The notes under the pieces: model-generated | Database searches by the model: none | What the model was told of the DNA's origin: nothing | The model's input: the letters and a program-made list of their open reading frames with translations, nothing else | DNA from: Symsagittifera roscoffensis | Taxonomy: Eukaryota; Xenacoelomorpha; Acoela; Convolutidae | Direction of reading: 5' to 3' | Length of the DNA: 62,000 nucleotides | Assembly: GCF_963678635.1 (NCBI RefSeq) | Contig: NW_026970960.1 | Location: 2,501-64,500, forward strand | Program-made: the position numbers and the translations under genes | Part shown: positions 1 through 13,208 of the stretch, in pieces | Position numbering within the stretch: the first letter of the stretch is position 1 | Layout: each line of letters starts with the position of its first letter

Positions 1-1913
1 CCCTAACCCTAACCCTAACCCTAACCCTAACCCTAACCCTAACCCTAACCCTAACCCTAACCCTAACCCTAACCCTAACCCTAACCCTAACCCTAACCCT
101 AACCCTAACCCTAACCCTAACCCTAACCCTAACCCTAACCCTAACCCTAACCCTAACCCTAACCCTAACCCTAACCCTAACCCTAACCCTAACCCTAACC
201 CTAACCCTAACCCTAACCCTAACCCTAACCCTAACCCTAACCCTAACCCTAACCCTAACCCTAACCCCTAACCCTAACCCTACCTAACCCTAACCCTAAC
301 CCTAACCCTAACCCTAACCCTAACCCTAACCCTAACCCTAACCCTAACCCTAACCCTAACCCTAACCCTAACCCTAACCCTAACCCTAACCCTAACCCTA
401 ACCCTAACCCTAACCCTAACCCTAACCCTAACCCTAACCCTAACCCTAACCCTAACCCTAACCCTAACCCTAACCCTAACCCTAACCCTAACCCTAACCC
501 TAACCCTAACCCTAACCCTAACCCTAACCCTAACCCTAACCCTAACCCTAACCCTAACCCTAACCCTAACCCTAACCCTAACCCTAACCCTAACCCTAAC
601 CCTAACCCTAACCCTAACCCTAACCCTAACCCTAACCCTAACCCTAACCCTAACCCTAACCCTAACCCTAACCCTAACCCTAACCCTAACCCTAACCCTA
701 ACCCTAACCCTAACCCTAACCCTAACCCTAACCCTAACCCTAACCCTAACCCTAACCCTAACCCTAACCCTAACCCTAACCCTAACCCTAACCCTAACCC
801 TAACCCTAACCCTAACCCTAACCCTAACCCTAACCCTAACCCTAACCCTAACCCTAACCCTAACCCTAACCCTAACCCTAACCCTAACCCTAACCCTAAC
901 CCTAACCCTAACCCTAACCCTAACCCTAACCCTAACCCTAACCCTAACCCTAACCCTAACCCTAACCCTAACCCTAACCCTAACCCTAACCCTAACCCTA
1001 ACCCTAACCCTAACCCTAACCCTAACCCTAACCCTAACCCTAACCCTAACCCTAACCCTAACCCTAACCCTAACCCTAACCCTAACCCTAACCCTAACCC
1101 TAACCCTAACCCTAACCCTAACCCTAACCCTAACCCTAACCCTAACCCTAACCCTAACCCTAACCCTAACCCTAACCCTAACCCTAACCCTAACCCTAAC
1201 CCTAACCCTAACCCTAACCCTAACCCTAACCCTAACCCTAACCCTAACCCTAACCCTAACCCTAACCCTAACCCTAACCCTAACCCTAACCCTAACCCTA
1301 ACCCTAACCCTAACCCTAACCCTAACCCTAACCCTAACCCTAACCCTAACCCTAACCCTAACCCTAACCCTAACCCTAACCCTAACCCTAACCCTAACCC
1401 TAACCCTAACCCTAACCCTAACCCTAACCCTAACCCTAACCCTAACCCTAACCCTAACCCTAACCCTAACCCTAACCCTAACCCTAACCCTAACCCTAAC
1501 CCTAACCCTAACCCTAACCCTAACCCTAACCCTAACCCTAACCCTAACCCTAACCCTAACCCTAACCCTAACCCTAACCCTAACCCTAACCCTAACCCTA
1601 ACCCTAACCCTAACCCTAACCCTAACCCTAACCCTAACCCTAACCCTAACCCTAACCCTAACCCTAACCCTAACCCTAACCCTAACCCTAACCCTAACCC
1701 TAACCCTAACCCTAACCCTAACCCTAACCCTAACCCTAACCCTAACCCTAACCCTAACCCTAACCCTAACCCTAACCCTAACCCTAACCCTAACCCTAAC
1801 CCTAACCCTAACCCTAACCCTAACCCTAACCCTAACCCTAACCCTAACCCTAACCCTAACCCTAACCCTAACCCTAACCCTAACCCTAACCCTAACCCTA
1901 ACCCTAACCCTAA
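1..1913. repeat. Terminal telomere array 1, (CCCTAA)n
   Basis: Uninterrupted CCCTAA hexamers read on the + strand, as expected for the C-rich strand at a left chromosome end. The array is perfect except for a short irregular patch at 265-287 (one CCCCTAA, then CCCTA followed by CCTAA), after which 271 perfect hexamers run from 288 to 1913. The last hexamer abuts the inverted end of cassette 1. The chromosome end itself cannot be proven from sequence alone, but nothing lies outside this array. Confidence 0.97.
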
Positions 1914-1942
1914 TCCTCCGCTCAGGTGGTTTTTGTGAACAT
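1914..1942 (+). repeat. Left terminal inverted repeat of cassette 1
   Basis: TCCTCCGC, three bases, then GGTGGTTTTTGTGAACAT. The same two blocks occur inverted at 13181-13208, with two bases between them instead of three. It starts at the first base after the last CCCTAA of array 1. Confidence 0.85.
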
Positions 1943-2660
1943 CGATCCCTGAGTGAATTTTTTTTTTGAAATGCCCCCGCATGTACCTAGATGGCCAAAA
2001 TTTGGCAAAGTGACATCGGGAATGGACTTACAACAGTATTTACCGTCGAGCTATGTCTTTGTTTTAAAATTTTGGTCATGAAAAACAGGTTTTCAAAATT
2101 AGGGCTAAGCACTATGGTGGTTTTTGTGGTGTTTTTGCTGAGCTCGGTTTGGACGTTTAAATTAAGTTTTTTCACCTAAAAATTACACCATTGTAATCCT
2201 CTGCCCATTTCCTGTCCGTAGATACCTCATTTTTGTTTTTGTGATTATTAAAAGTTATCAAAAATCTCATTTGAAAAATTTGAAATTTTTTTGAAAAATT
2301 AGGGCTAAGGTTTATTTCTTCATTTAGCTGTATTTTCTGAACTAGCAAGAGTAGGATAACAAAACTGGTACCATTCGATCACATTTTGTCAGAGGTTTCC
2401 AGCCATATATATAACTTTATATATCTAACCCTAACAAAGTCAACTCTACCAGAAGGTCAGGTACAACTCATAGGTTCGAAAAGCAAACTCGACATTCTAT
2501 TCAGGTTGAAAAACCAAAATCTTACCCTATGTTCCAAAAATTATGAAAATTGGCACACAGGAGTAGTTTTACACCAGGACAACGATGAAATAATTTGTTT
2601 TTGCAGTTTCCTACTTTTTGGATGGATTTTGGTCACTTGCGGTAAAGTGACCCTGAGAAA
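1943..2660. other. Cassette 1 left region, no gene
   Basis: AT-rich DNA without a credible frame. It contains ATGGTGGTTTTTGTG at 2114-2128, preceded by AGGGCTAAGC and followed 84 bases later by CCTCTGCCCA (2198-2207). The same arrangement is found in cassettes 2 and 4 (CCTCTGCCCA at 15730, CCTCTGCTCA at 32828), so this is the diverged homologue of their left regions. Confidence 0.65.
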
Positions 2661-3638
2661 TGGTGGTTTTTGAGGTTTTTCGTAATTTTGGCGTTTTTCT
2701 GATTTGTTCTCGTTTGTTTTGATTAATCAGACCTATCGGGTGGAAAAGATGTGTTCTCAGGCTTTCCAACGATACCAAAAAAGTTTAAAAATTCGATATA
2801 TAACTTGGTCAAACGTTTTTTTTACCTTAGCCCTAAAATGGTTTTTAAGAATTTTCTTCGTTTTTCTGAGCTCACAATGCCCTCTATGAGTGAAATATCA
2901 AAGTTATTCAAGTAAAATTGACTTCTATGTATGTGCTAGACATTTATAACCGTAACCTGAAAGAACCGGCAAGATGTATTAATCCTATGATTGTTTTCAC
3001 TACACAAAAGTTTTTTGCCAAAGTGATAAGGGTTTTTGAGGTTTTTCGAAATTTTGGCGTTTTTCTGATTTGTTTTTGCTTGTTTGGGTTAATCAGACCT
3101 ATCGGGTTGAAAAGATGTGTTATCAGGCTTTCCAACGATACCAAAAAAGTTTAAAAACTCGATATATAACTTGGTCAAACGTTTTTTTTAAGTTAGCCCT
3201 AAAAGGGTTTTTAAGAATTTTCTTCGTTTTTCTGAGCTCACATGCCCTCTATGAGTGAAATATCACAGTTATTCAAGTAAAATTGACTTCTATGTATGTG
3301 CTAGACATTTACAACCGTAACCTGAAAGAACTGGCAAGATATATTAATCCTACGATTGTTTTCACTACACAAAATTTTTTTGCCAAAGTGATGGTGGTTT
3401 TTGAGGTTTTTCGTAATTTTGGCGGTTTTCTGATTTGTTTTTGCTTGTTTGGGTTAATCAGACCTATCGGGTTGAAAAGATGTGTTATCAGGCTTTCCAA
3501 CGATACCAATAAAGTTTAAAAACTTGGTAGAAAACTTGGTCAAACACTTTTTTTAAATTGGCCCTAAAATGGTTTTTAAGAATTTTCTTCGTTTTTCTGA
3601 GCTCACATGCCCTCTATGAGTGAAATAACAAAGTTATA
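2661..3638 (+). repeat. 365-bp satellite, forward orientation (about 2.7 units)
   Basis: Units start with TGGTGGTTTTTGAGGTTTTTC near 2661, 3026 and 3391 and contain CTTTCCAACGATACCAAAAA. Orientation is opposite to the long array that follows. The short frames of 61-78 codons in each unit arise because the repeat is poor in stops; 365 is not a multiple of three and frames overlap on both strands, so I do not call them genes. Confidence 0.9.
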
Positions 3639-6600
3639 TATCGAGTTTTTAAACTTTTGTGGTATCGTTGGAAAGCCTGATAACACATCTTTTCAACCCG
3701 ATAGGTCTGATTAACTTAAACAAGCAAAAACAAATCAGAAAAACGCCAAAATTACGAAAAACCTCAAAAACCACTATCACTTTGGCAAAAAAATTTGTGT
3801 AGTGAAAACAATCATAGGATTAATATATCTTGCCGGTTCTTTCAGGTTACGGTTGTAAATGTCTAGCACATACGTAGAAGTCAATTTTACTTGAATAACT
3901 GTGATATTTCACTCATAGAGAGCATGTGAGCTCAGAAAAACTAAGAAAATTCTTAAAAACCCTTTTAGGGCTAACTTAAAAAAAAACGTTTGACCAAGTT
4001 ATATATCGAGTTTTTAAACTTTTTTGGTATCGTTGGAAAGACTGGTAACACATCTTTTCAACCCGATAGGTCAGATTAACCCAAAAAAGCAAAAACAAAT
4101 CAGAAAAACGCCAAAATTACGAAAAACCTCAAAAACCACAATCACTTTGGCAAAAAACTTTTGTGTAGTGAAAACAATCATAGGATTAATATATCTAGCC
4201 GGTTCTTCCAGGTTACGGTTGTAAATGTCTAGCACATACATAGAAGTCAATTTTACTTGAATAACTTTGATATTTCACTCATAGAGGGCATGTGAGCTCA
4301 GAAAAACGAAGAAAATTCTTAAAAACCATTTTAGGGCCAACTTTAAAAAAACGTTTGACCAAGTTTTCTATCAATTTTTTAAGTTTTATTGGTATCGTTG
4401 GAAAGCCTGGTAACACATCTTTTCAACCCGATAGGTCTGATTAACCCAAACAAGCAAAAACAAATCAGAAAAACGCCAAAATTACGAAAAACCTCAAAAA
4501 CCACCATCACTTTGGCAAAAAACTTTTGTGTAGTGATAACAATCGTAGGATTAATATACCTTGCCAGTTCTTTCAGGTTACGGTTGTAAATGTCTAGCAC
4601 ATACATAGAAGTCAATTTTACTTGAATAACTGTGATATTTCACTCATAGAGAGCATGTGAGCTCAGAAAAACGAAGAAAATTCTTAAAAACCCATTTAAG
4701 GGCTAACTTAAAAAAAAAACGTTTGACCAAGTTATATATCGAGTTTTTAAACTTTTTTGGTATCGTTGGAAAGCCTGATAACACATATATTCAACCCAAT
4801 AGGCTTTATTAACTCAAACAAGCGAAAACAAATCAGAAAAACGCCAAAATTACGAAAAACCTCAAAAACCACTATCACTTTGGTAAAAAACTTTTGTGTA
4901 GTGAAAACAATCATAGGATTAATATATCTTGCCGGTTCTTTCAGGTTACGATTTTAAATGTCTAGCACATACATAGAAGTCAATTTTACTTGAATAACTT
5001 TGATATTTCACTCATAGAGGGCATGTGAGTCCAGAAAAACGAAGAAAATTCTTAAAAACCATTTTAGGGCTAACTTAAAAAAAACATTTGACCAAGTTCT
5101 ATATCGAGTTTTTAAACTTTTTTGGTATCGTTGGAAAGCCTGATAACACATATATTCAACCCAATAGGCTTTATTAACCCAAACAAGCAAAAACATATCA
5201 GAAAAACGCCAAAATTACGAAAAACCTCAAAAACCACTATCATTTTGGCAAAAAACTTTTGTGTAGTGAAAACAATCATAGGATTAATATATCTTGCCGG
5301 TTCTTTCAGGTTACGGTTGTAAATTTCTAGCACATACATAGAAGTCAATTTTACTTGAATAACTTTGATATTTCACTCATAGAGGGCTTGTGAGCTCAGA
5401 AAAACGAAGAAAATTCTTAAAAACCCTTTTAGGGCTAATTTAAAAAAAAAACGTTTGACCAAGTTATATAACGAGTTTTTAAAGTTTTTTGGTATCGTTG
5501 GAAAGCCTGATAACACATATTTTCAACCCAATAGGTCTGATTAACCCAAACAAGCAAAACAAATCAGAAAAATGCCAAAATTACGAAAATCCTCAAAAAC
5601 CACTATCACTTTGGCAAAAAACTTTTGTTTTTGAAAACAATCGTAGGATTAATATACCTTGCCGGTTCTTTCAGGTTACGGTTGTAAATGTCTAGCACAT
5701 ACATAGCAGTCAATTTTACTTGAATAAATTTGATATTTCACTCATAGAGGGCATGTGAGCTCAGAAAAACGAAGAAAATTCTTAAAAACCATTTTAGGGC
5801 TAACTTAAAAAAAACATTTGACCAAGTTATATATCGAGTTTTTAAACTTTTTTGGTATCGTTGGAAAGCCTGATAACACCTATTTTCAACCCAATAGGTT
5901 TGATTAACCCAAACAAGCGAAAACAAATCAGAAAAACGCCAAAATTACGAAAAACCTCAAAAACCACTATCACTTTGGCAAAAAACTTTTGTGTAGTGAA
6001 AACAATCATAGGATTAATATATCTTGCCGGTTCTTTCAGGTTACGGTTGTAAATGTCTAGCACACACATAGAAGACAATTTTACTTGAATAACTTTGATA
6101 TTTCACTCATAGAGGGCATGTGAGCTCAGAAAAACGAAGAAAATTCTTAAAAACCCTTTTAGGGCTAATTTAAAAAAAAACGTTTGACCAAGTTATATAA
6201 CGAGTTTTTAAACTTTTTTGGTATCGTTGGAAAGCCTGATAACACATATTTTCAACCCAATAGGTCTGATTAACCCAAACAGGCAAAACAAATCAGAAAA
6301 ACGCCAAAATTACGAAAATCCTCAAAAACCACTATCACTTTGGCAAAAAACTTTTGTGTAGTGAAAACAATCGTAGGATTAATATACCTTGCCGGTTCTT
6401 TCAGGTTACGGTTGTAAATGTCTAGCACATACATAGCATTCAATTTTACTTGAATAACTTTGATATTTCACTCATCCAGGGCATGTCAGCTCAGAAAAAC
6501 GAAGAAAATTCTTAAAAACCATTTTAGGGCTAACTTAAAAAAAACATTTGACCAAGTTATATATCGAGTTTTTAAACTTTTTTGGTATCGTTGGAAAGCC

Positions 6601-9600
6601 TGATAACACATCTATTCAACTCGATAGGCTTGAATAATCCAAACAAATGAGAACAGACCAGAAAAACGCCAAAATTACGAAAAACCTCAAAAACCACTAT
6701 CACTTTGGCAAAAAAATTTTGTGTAGTGAAAGCAATCGTAGGATTATTATACCTTGCCTGTTCTTTCAGGTTACGGTTGTAAATGTCTAGCGCATACATT
6801 GCAGTCAATTTTACTTGAATAACTTTGATATTTCACTCATCCAGGGCATGTCAGCTCAGAAAAACGAAGAAAATTCTTAAAAACCATTTTAGGGCTAACT
6901 TAAAAAAAACATTTGACCAAGTTATATATCGAGTTTTTAAACTTTTTTGGTATCGTTGGAAAGCCTGATAACACATCTATTCAACTCGATAGGCTTGAAT
7001 AATCCAAACAAATGAGAACAGACCAGAAAAACGCCAAAATTACGAAAAACCTCAAAAACCACTATCACTTTGGCAAAAAAATTTTGTGTAGTGAAAGCAA
7101 TCGTAGGATTTTTATACCTTGCCGGTTCTTTCAGGTTACGGTTGTAAATGTCTAGCGCATACATAGCAGTCAATTTTACTTGAATAATTTTGATATTTCA
7201 CTTAAAGAGGGCATGTGAGCTCAGAAAAACGAAGAAAACTCTTAAAAACCATTTTAGGGCTAACTGAAAAAAAATGTTTGACCAGGTTATATACCGAATT
7301 TTTAAACTTTTTTTGGTATCGTTGGAAAGCCTGATAACACATCTTTTCAACTCGATAGGCTTGAATAATCCAAACAAATGAGAACAAACCAGAAGAACGC
7401 CAAAATTACGAAAAACCTCAAAAACCACTATCACTTTGGCAAAAAACTCTTGTGTAGTGAAAACAATCATAGGATTAATATACCTTGCCGGTTCTTTCAG
7501 GTTACGGTTGTAAATGTCTAGCACATACCTAGCAGTCAATTTTACTTGAATAACTTTGATATTTTACTCATAGAGGGCATGTGAGCTCCGAAAATTCTTA
7601 AAAACCATTTTAGGGCTAACTTAAAAAAAATGTTTGACCAAGTTATATACCGAATTTTTAAACTTTTTTGGTATCGTTGGAAAGCCTGATAACACATCTT
7701 TTCAACTTGAATAATCCAAACAAATGAGAACAAACCAGAAAAACGCCAAAATTACGAAAAACCTCAAAAACCACTATCACTTTGGCAAAAAACTTTTGTG
7801 TAGTGAAAGCAATCGTAGGATTATTATACCTTGCCGGTTCTTTCAGGTTACGGTTGTAAATGTCTAGCACATACCTAGCAGTCAATTTTACTTGAATAAC
7901 TTTGATATTTTACTCATAGAGGGCATGTGAGCTCCGAAAATTCTTAAAAACCATTTTAGGGCTAACTTAAAAAAAATGTTTGACCAGGTTATATACCGAA
8001 TTTTTAAACTTTTTTGGTATCGTTGGAAAGCCTGATAACACATCTTTTCAACTCGATAGGCTTGAATAATCCAAACAAATGAGAACAAACCAGAAAAACG
8101 CCAAAATTACGAAAAACCTCAAAAACCACTATCACTTTGGCAAAAAACTCTTGTGTAGTGAAAACAATCATAGGATTAATATACCTTGCCGGTTCTTTCA
8201 GGTTACGGTTGTAAATGTCTAGCACATACCTAGCAGTCAATTTTACTTGAATAACTTTGATATTTTACTCATAGAGGGCATGTGAGCTCCGAAAATTCTT
8301 AAAAACCATTTTAGGGCTAACTTAAAAAAAATGTTTGACCAAGTTATATACCGAATTTTTAAACTTTTTTGGTATCGTTGGAAAGCCTGATAACACATCT
8401 TTTCAACTCGATAGGCTTGAATAATCCAAACAAATGAGAACAGACCAGAAAAACGCCAAAATTACGAAAAACCTCAAAAACCACTATCACGTTGGCAAAA
8501 AAATTTAGTGTAGTGAAAGCAATTGTAGGATTATTATACCTTGCCGGTTCTTTCAGGTTACGGTTGTAAATGTCTAGCGCATACATAGCAGTCAATTTTA
8601 CTTGAATAATTTTGATATTTCACTTATAGAGGGCATGTGAGCTCAGAAAAACGAAGAAAACTCTTAAAAACCATTTTAGGGCTAACTTAAAAAAAATGTT
8701 TGACCAGGTTATATACCGAATTTTTGAACTTTTTTGGTATCGTTGGAAAGCCTGATAACACATCTTTTCAACTCGATAGGCTTGAATAATCCAAACAAAT
8801 GAGAACAAACCAGAAAAACGCCAAAATTACGAAAAACCTCAAAAACCACTATCACTTTGGCAAAAAACTCTTGTGTAGTGAAAGCAATCGTAGGATTATT
8901 ATACCTTTTCGGTTCTTTCAGGTTACGGTTGTAAATGTCTAGCGCATACATAGCAGTCAATTTTACTTGAATAACTTTGGTATTTTACTCATAGAGGGCA
9001 TGTGAGCTCAGAAAAACGAAGAAAATTCTTAAAAACCATTTTAGGGCTAACTTAAAAAAAATGTTTGACCAAGTTATATACCGAATTTTTAAACTTTTTT
9101 GGTATCGTTGGAAAGCCTGATAACACATCTTTTCAACTCGATAGGCTTGAATAATCGAAACAAATGAGAACAGACCAGAAAAACGCCAAAATTACGAAAA
9201 ACCTCAAAAACCACTATCACGTTGGCAAAAAAATTTAGTGTAGTGAAAGCAATTGTAGGATTATTATACCTTGCCGGTTCTTTCAGGTTACGGTTGTAAA
9301 TGTCTAGCGCATACATAGCAGTCAATTTTACTTGAATAATTTTGATATTTCACTTATAGAGGGCATGTGAGCTCAGAAAAACGAAGAAAACTCTTAAAAA
9401 CCATTTTAGGGCTAACTTAAAAAAAATGTTTGACCAGGTTATATACCGAATTTTTGAACTTTTTTGGTATCGTTGGAAAGCCTGATAACACATCTTTTCA
9501 ACTCGATAGGCTTGAATAATCCAAACAAATGAGAACAAACCAGAAAAACGCCAAAATTACGAAAAACCTCAAAAACCACTATCACTTTGGCAAAAAACTC

Positions 9601-12600
9601 TTGTGTAGTGAAAGCAATCGTAGGATTATTATACCTTTTCGGTTCTTTCAGGTTACGGTTGTAAATGTCTAGCGCATACATAGCAGTCAATTTTACTTGA
9701 ATAACTTTGGTATTTTACTCATAGAGGGCATGTGAGCTCAGAAAAACTAAGAAAATTCTTAAAAACCATTTTAGGGCTAACTTAAAAAAAATGTTTGACC
9801 AAGTTTTATACCGAATTTTTAAACTTTTTTGGTATCGTTGGAAAGCCTGATAACACATCTTTTCAACTCGATAGGCTTGAATAATCGAAACAAATGAGAA
9901 CAGACCAGAAAAACGCCAAAATTACGAAAAACCTCAAAAACCACTATCACGTTGGCAAAAAAATTTAGTGTAGTGAAAGCAATTGTAGGATTATTATACC
10001 TTGCCGGTTCTTTCAGGTTACGGTTGTAAATGTCTAGCGCATACATAGCAGTCAATTTTACTTGAATAATTTTGATATTTCACTTATAGAGGGCATGTGA
10101 GCTCAGAAAAACGAAGAAAACTCTTAAAAACCATTTTAGGGCTAACTTAAAAAAAATGTTTGACCAGGTTATATACCGAATTTTTGAACTTTTTTGGTAT
10201 CGTTGGAAAGCCTGATAACACATCTTTTCAACTCGATAGGCTTGAATAATCCAAACAAATGAGAACAAACCAGAAAAACGCCAAAATTACGAAAAACCTC
10301 AAAAACCACTATCACTTTGGCAAAAAACTCTTGTGTAGTGAAAGCAATCGTAGGATTATTATACCTTTTCGGTTCTTTCAGGTTACGGTTTTAAATGTCT
10401 AGCGCATACATAGCAGTCAATTTTACTTGAATAACTTTGGTATTTTACTCATAGAGGGCATGTGAGCTCAGAAAAACTAAGAAAATTCTTAAAAACCATT
10501 TTAGGGCTAACTTAAAAAAAATGTTTGACCAAGTTATATACCGAATTTTTAAACTTTTTTGGTATCGTTGGAAAGCCTGATAACACATCTTTTCAACTCG
10601 ATAGGCTTGAATAATCCAAACAAATGAGAACAAACCAGAAAAACGCCAAAATTACGAAAAACCTCAAAAACCACTATCACTTTGGCAAAAAACTTTTGTG
10701 TAGTGAAAGCAATCGTAGGATTATTATACCTTGCCGGTTCTTTCAGGTTACGGTTGTAAATGTCTAGCACATACCTAGCAGTCAATTTTACTTGAATAAC
10801 TTTGATATTTTACTCATAGAGGGCATGTGAGCTCCGAAAATTCTTAAAAACCATTTTAGGGCTAACTTAAAAAAAATGTTTGACCAGGTTATATACCGAA
10901 TTTTTAAACTTTTTTGGTATCGTTGGAAAGCCTGATAACACATCTTTTCAACTCGATAGGCTTGAATAATCCAAACAAATGAGAACAAACCAGAAAAACG
11001 CCAAAATTACGAAAAACCTCAAAAACCACTATCACTTTGGCAAAAAACTCTTGTGTAGTGAAAACAATCATAGGATTAATATACCTTGCCGGTTCTTTCA
11101 GGTTACGGTTGTAAATGTCTAGCACATACCTAGCAGTCAATTTTACTTGAATAACTTTGATATTTTACTCATAGAGGGCATGTGAGCTCCGAAAATTCTT
11201 AAAAACCATTTTAGGGCTAACTTAAAAAAAATGTTTGACCAAGTTATATACCGAATTTTTAAACTTTTTTGGTATCGTTGGAAAGCCTGATAACACATCT
11301 TTTCAACTCGATAGGCTTGAATAATCCAAACAAATGAGAACAGACCAGAAAAACGCCAAAATTACGAAAAACCTCAAAAACCACTATCACGTTGGCAAAA
11401 AAATTTAGTGTAGTGAAAGCAATTGTAGGATTATTATACCTTGCCGGTTCTTTCAGGTTACGGTTGTAAATGTCTAGCGCATACATAGCAGTCAATTTTA
11501 CTTGAATAATTTTGATATTTCACTTATAGAGGGCATGTGAGCTCAGAAAAACGAAGAAAACTCTTAAAAACCATTTTAGGGCTAACTTAAAAAAAATGTT
11601 TGACCAGGTTATATACCGAATTTTTGAACTTTTTTGGTATCGTTGGAAAGCCTGATAACACATCTTTTCAACTCGATAGGCTTGAATAATCCAAACAAAT
11701 GAGAACAAACCAGAAAAACGCCAAAATTACGAAAAACCTCAAAAACCACTATCACTTTGGCAAAAAACTCTTGTGTAGTGAAAGCAATCGTAGGATTATT
11801 ATACCTTTTCGGTTCTTTCAGGTTACGGTTGTAAATGTCTAGCGCATACATAGCAGTCAATTTTACTTGAATAACTTTGGTATTTTACTCATAGAGGGCA
11901 TGTGAGCTCAGAAAAACGAAGAAAATTCTTAAAAACCATTTTAGGGCTAACTTAAAAAAAATGTTTGACCAAGTTATATACCGAATTTTTAAACTTTTTT
12001 GGTATCGTTGGAAAGCCTGATAACACATCTTTTCAACTCGATAGGCTTGAATAATCCAAACAAATGAGAACAGACCAGAAAAACGCCAAAATTACGAAAA
12101 ACCTCAAAAACCACTATCACGTTGGCAAAAAAATTTAGTGTTGTGAAAGCAATTGTAGGATTATTATACCTTGCCGGTTCTTTCAGGTTACGGTTGTAAA
12201 TGTCTAGCGCATACATAGCAGTCAATTTTACTTGAATAATTTTGATATTTCACTTATAGAGGGCATGTGAGCTCAGAAAAACGAAGAAAACTCTTAAAAA
12301 CCATTTTAGGGCTAACTTAAAAAAAATGTTTGACCAGGTTATATACCGAATTTTTGAACTTTTTTGGTATCGTTGGAAAGCCTGATAACACATCTTTTCA
12401 ACTCGATAGGCTTGAATAATCCAAACAAATGAGAACAAACCAGAAAAACGCCAAAATTACGAAAAACCTCAAAAACCACTATCACTTTGGCAAAAAACTC
12501 TTGTGTAGTGAAAGCAATCGTAGGATTATTATACCTTTTCGGTTCTTTCAGGTTACGGTTGTAAATGTCTAGCGCATACATAGCAGTCAATTTTACTTGA

Positions 12601-12845
12601 ATAACTTTGGTATTTTACTCATAGAGGGCATGTGAGCTCAGAAAAACTAAGAAAATTCTTAAAAACCATTTTAGGGCTAACTTAAAAAAAATGTTTGACC
12701 AAGTTATATACCGAATTTTTAAACTTTTTTGGTATCGTTGGAAAGCCTGATAACACATCTTTTCAACTCGATAGGCTTGAATAATCCAAACAAATGAGAA
12801 CAAACCAGAAAAACGCCAAAATTACGAAAAACCTCAAAAACCACC
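3639..12845 (-). repeat. 365-bp satellite, reverse orientation (about 25 units)
   Basis: The anchor GGTATCGTTGGAAAGCCTG recurs at about 3661, 4026, 4391, 4759, 5126, 5491, 5854, 6219, 6584, 6949, then every 346-365 bases to 12731. Shorter units share a 10-base deletion in the segment after GTGAGCTC. Each unit holds one lone telomere-like unit, TTTTAGGGCTAA, and the cassette signature as CTCAAAAACCACTATC. Variant classes alternate in the right two thirds, giving higher-order repeats. Confidence 0.93.
7658..12600. repeat. 2.9-kb higher-order duplication of the 365-bp satellite
   Basis: The series of unit variants at about 7658, 8004, 8359, 8709, 9089 and 9439 is repeated in the same order at 10549, 10904, 11259, 11609, 11989 and 12339. 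The offset is 2,891-2,900 bases, equal to eight units of which two are the 355-base form. A shorter 730-base two-unit period is visible between 8371 and 10560. Confidence 0.8.
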
Positions 12846-13180
12846 ATTTTGTGTTTTTTTGAGAAATTTGGTAGAAAATGCAATTTTAAGTGTAAACGAG
12901 GTTAATCGACTCATTTCTAGGTTTGCCTCTCTGTTCCATCAATGTTTTAGCAACATTTTTCTTTAAAAAAATTTTTCCGTTTTTTTTTTGGTTTTTTTCA
13001 CGTTTTTTTGGTTTTTTTGAGGTTTTTCGTTGTTTTGGGGCTTTTTGCCAAGTATTGATGGGTTTTGAGCTCATTTGAGAAATGGTGGTTTTTGAGGGTG
13101 GTTTTTGTGAACATGGTGGTTTTTGAGAGTGGTTTTTGTGAACATAAGTACTTTGCCGCATGGTGGAAATCGAGCGACCC
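12846..13180. other. Cassette 1 right subterminal motif cluster
   Basis: After the satellite comes about 240 bases of T-rich single-copy DNA, then GGTGGTTTTTG(A/T)G several times within 13084-13145 in direct orientation, two of them continuing to GTGAACAT, and finally the inverted terminal copy. Clustered subterminal copies of the end motif resemble the multiple transposase-binding sites of CACTA- or hAT-type elements. That comparison is inference. Confidence 0.7.
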
Positions 13181-13208
13181 ATGTTCACAAAAACCACCAT
13201 GCGGAGGA
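13181..13208 (-). repeat. Right terminal inverted repeat of cassette 1
   Basis: ATGTTCACAAAAACCACC, two bases, then GCGGAGGA, the reverse complement of the left end with one base fewer in the spacer. CCCTAA begins immediately at 13209. Confidence 0.85.

Larger units (their letters stand above)
1914..13208. mobile_element. Cassette 1: TIR-bounded satellite element inside telomere DNA
   Basis: An 11.3-kb non-telomeric block with CCCTAA arrays on both sides. Its two ends are inverted copies of each other (1914-1942 and 13181-13208) and touch the hexamers directly. Content is a short left region, an approximately 365-bp satellite in head-to-head orientation, and a right region packed with the GGTGGTTTTTG signature. 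No open frame resembles a protein. Either a non-autonomous DNA transposon-like insertion into telomere repeats or a subtelomeric cassette added at a chromosome end; the paired inverted ends and fixed telomere phase favour insertion. Confidence 0.7.

Noticed and set aside
261-1982. Long open frames across telomere arrays (also 12886-15601, 31959-32675, 39412-41397)
   Set aside because: CCCTAA repeats have no stop in four of six frames and give LG, RV, PN or LT dipeptide runs. Only the 64 codons at 41397-41206 outside the array look like real protein, and they belong to the retroelement.
2944-12803. Recurring 61-83 codon frames in the 365-bp satellite
   Set aside because: They overlap in several frames and on both strands of each unit, the unit length is not a multiple of three, and the differences between units do not respect codons.
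1914-13208. CRISPR-like array
   Set aside because: Repeats are 365 bp, tandem without spacers, and the genome is eukaryotic.
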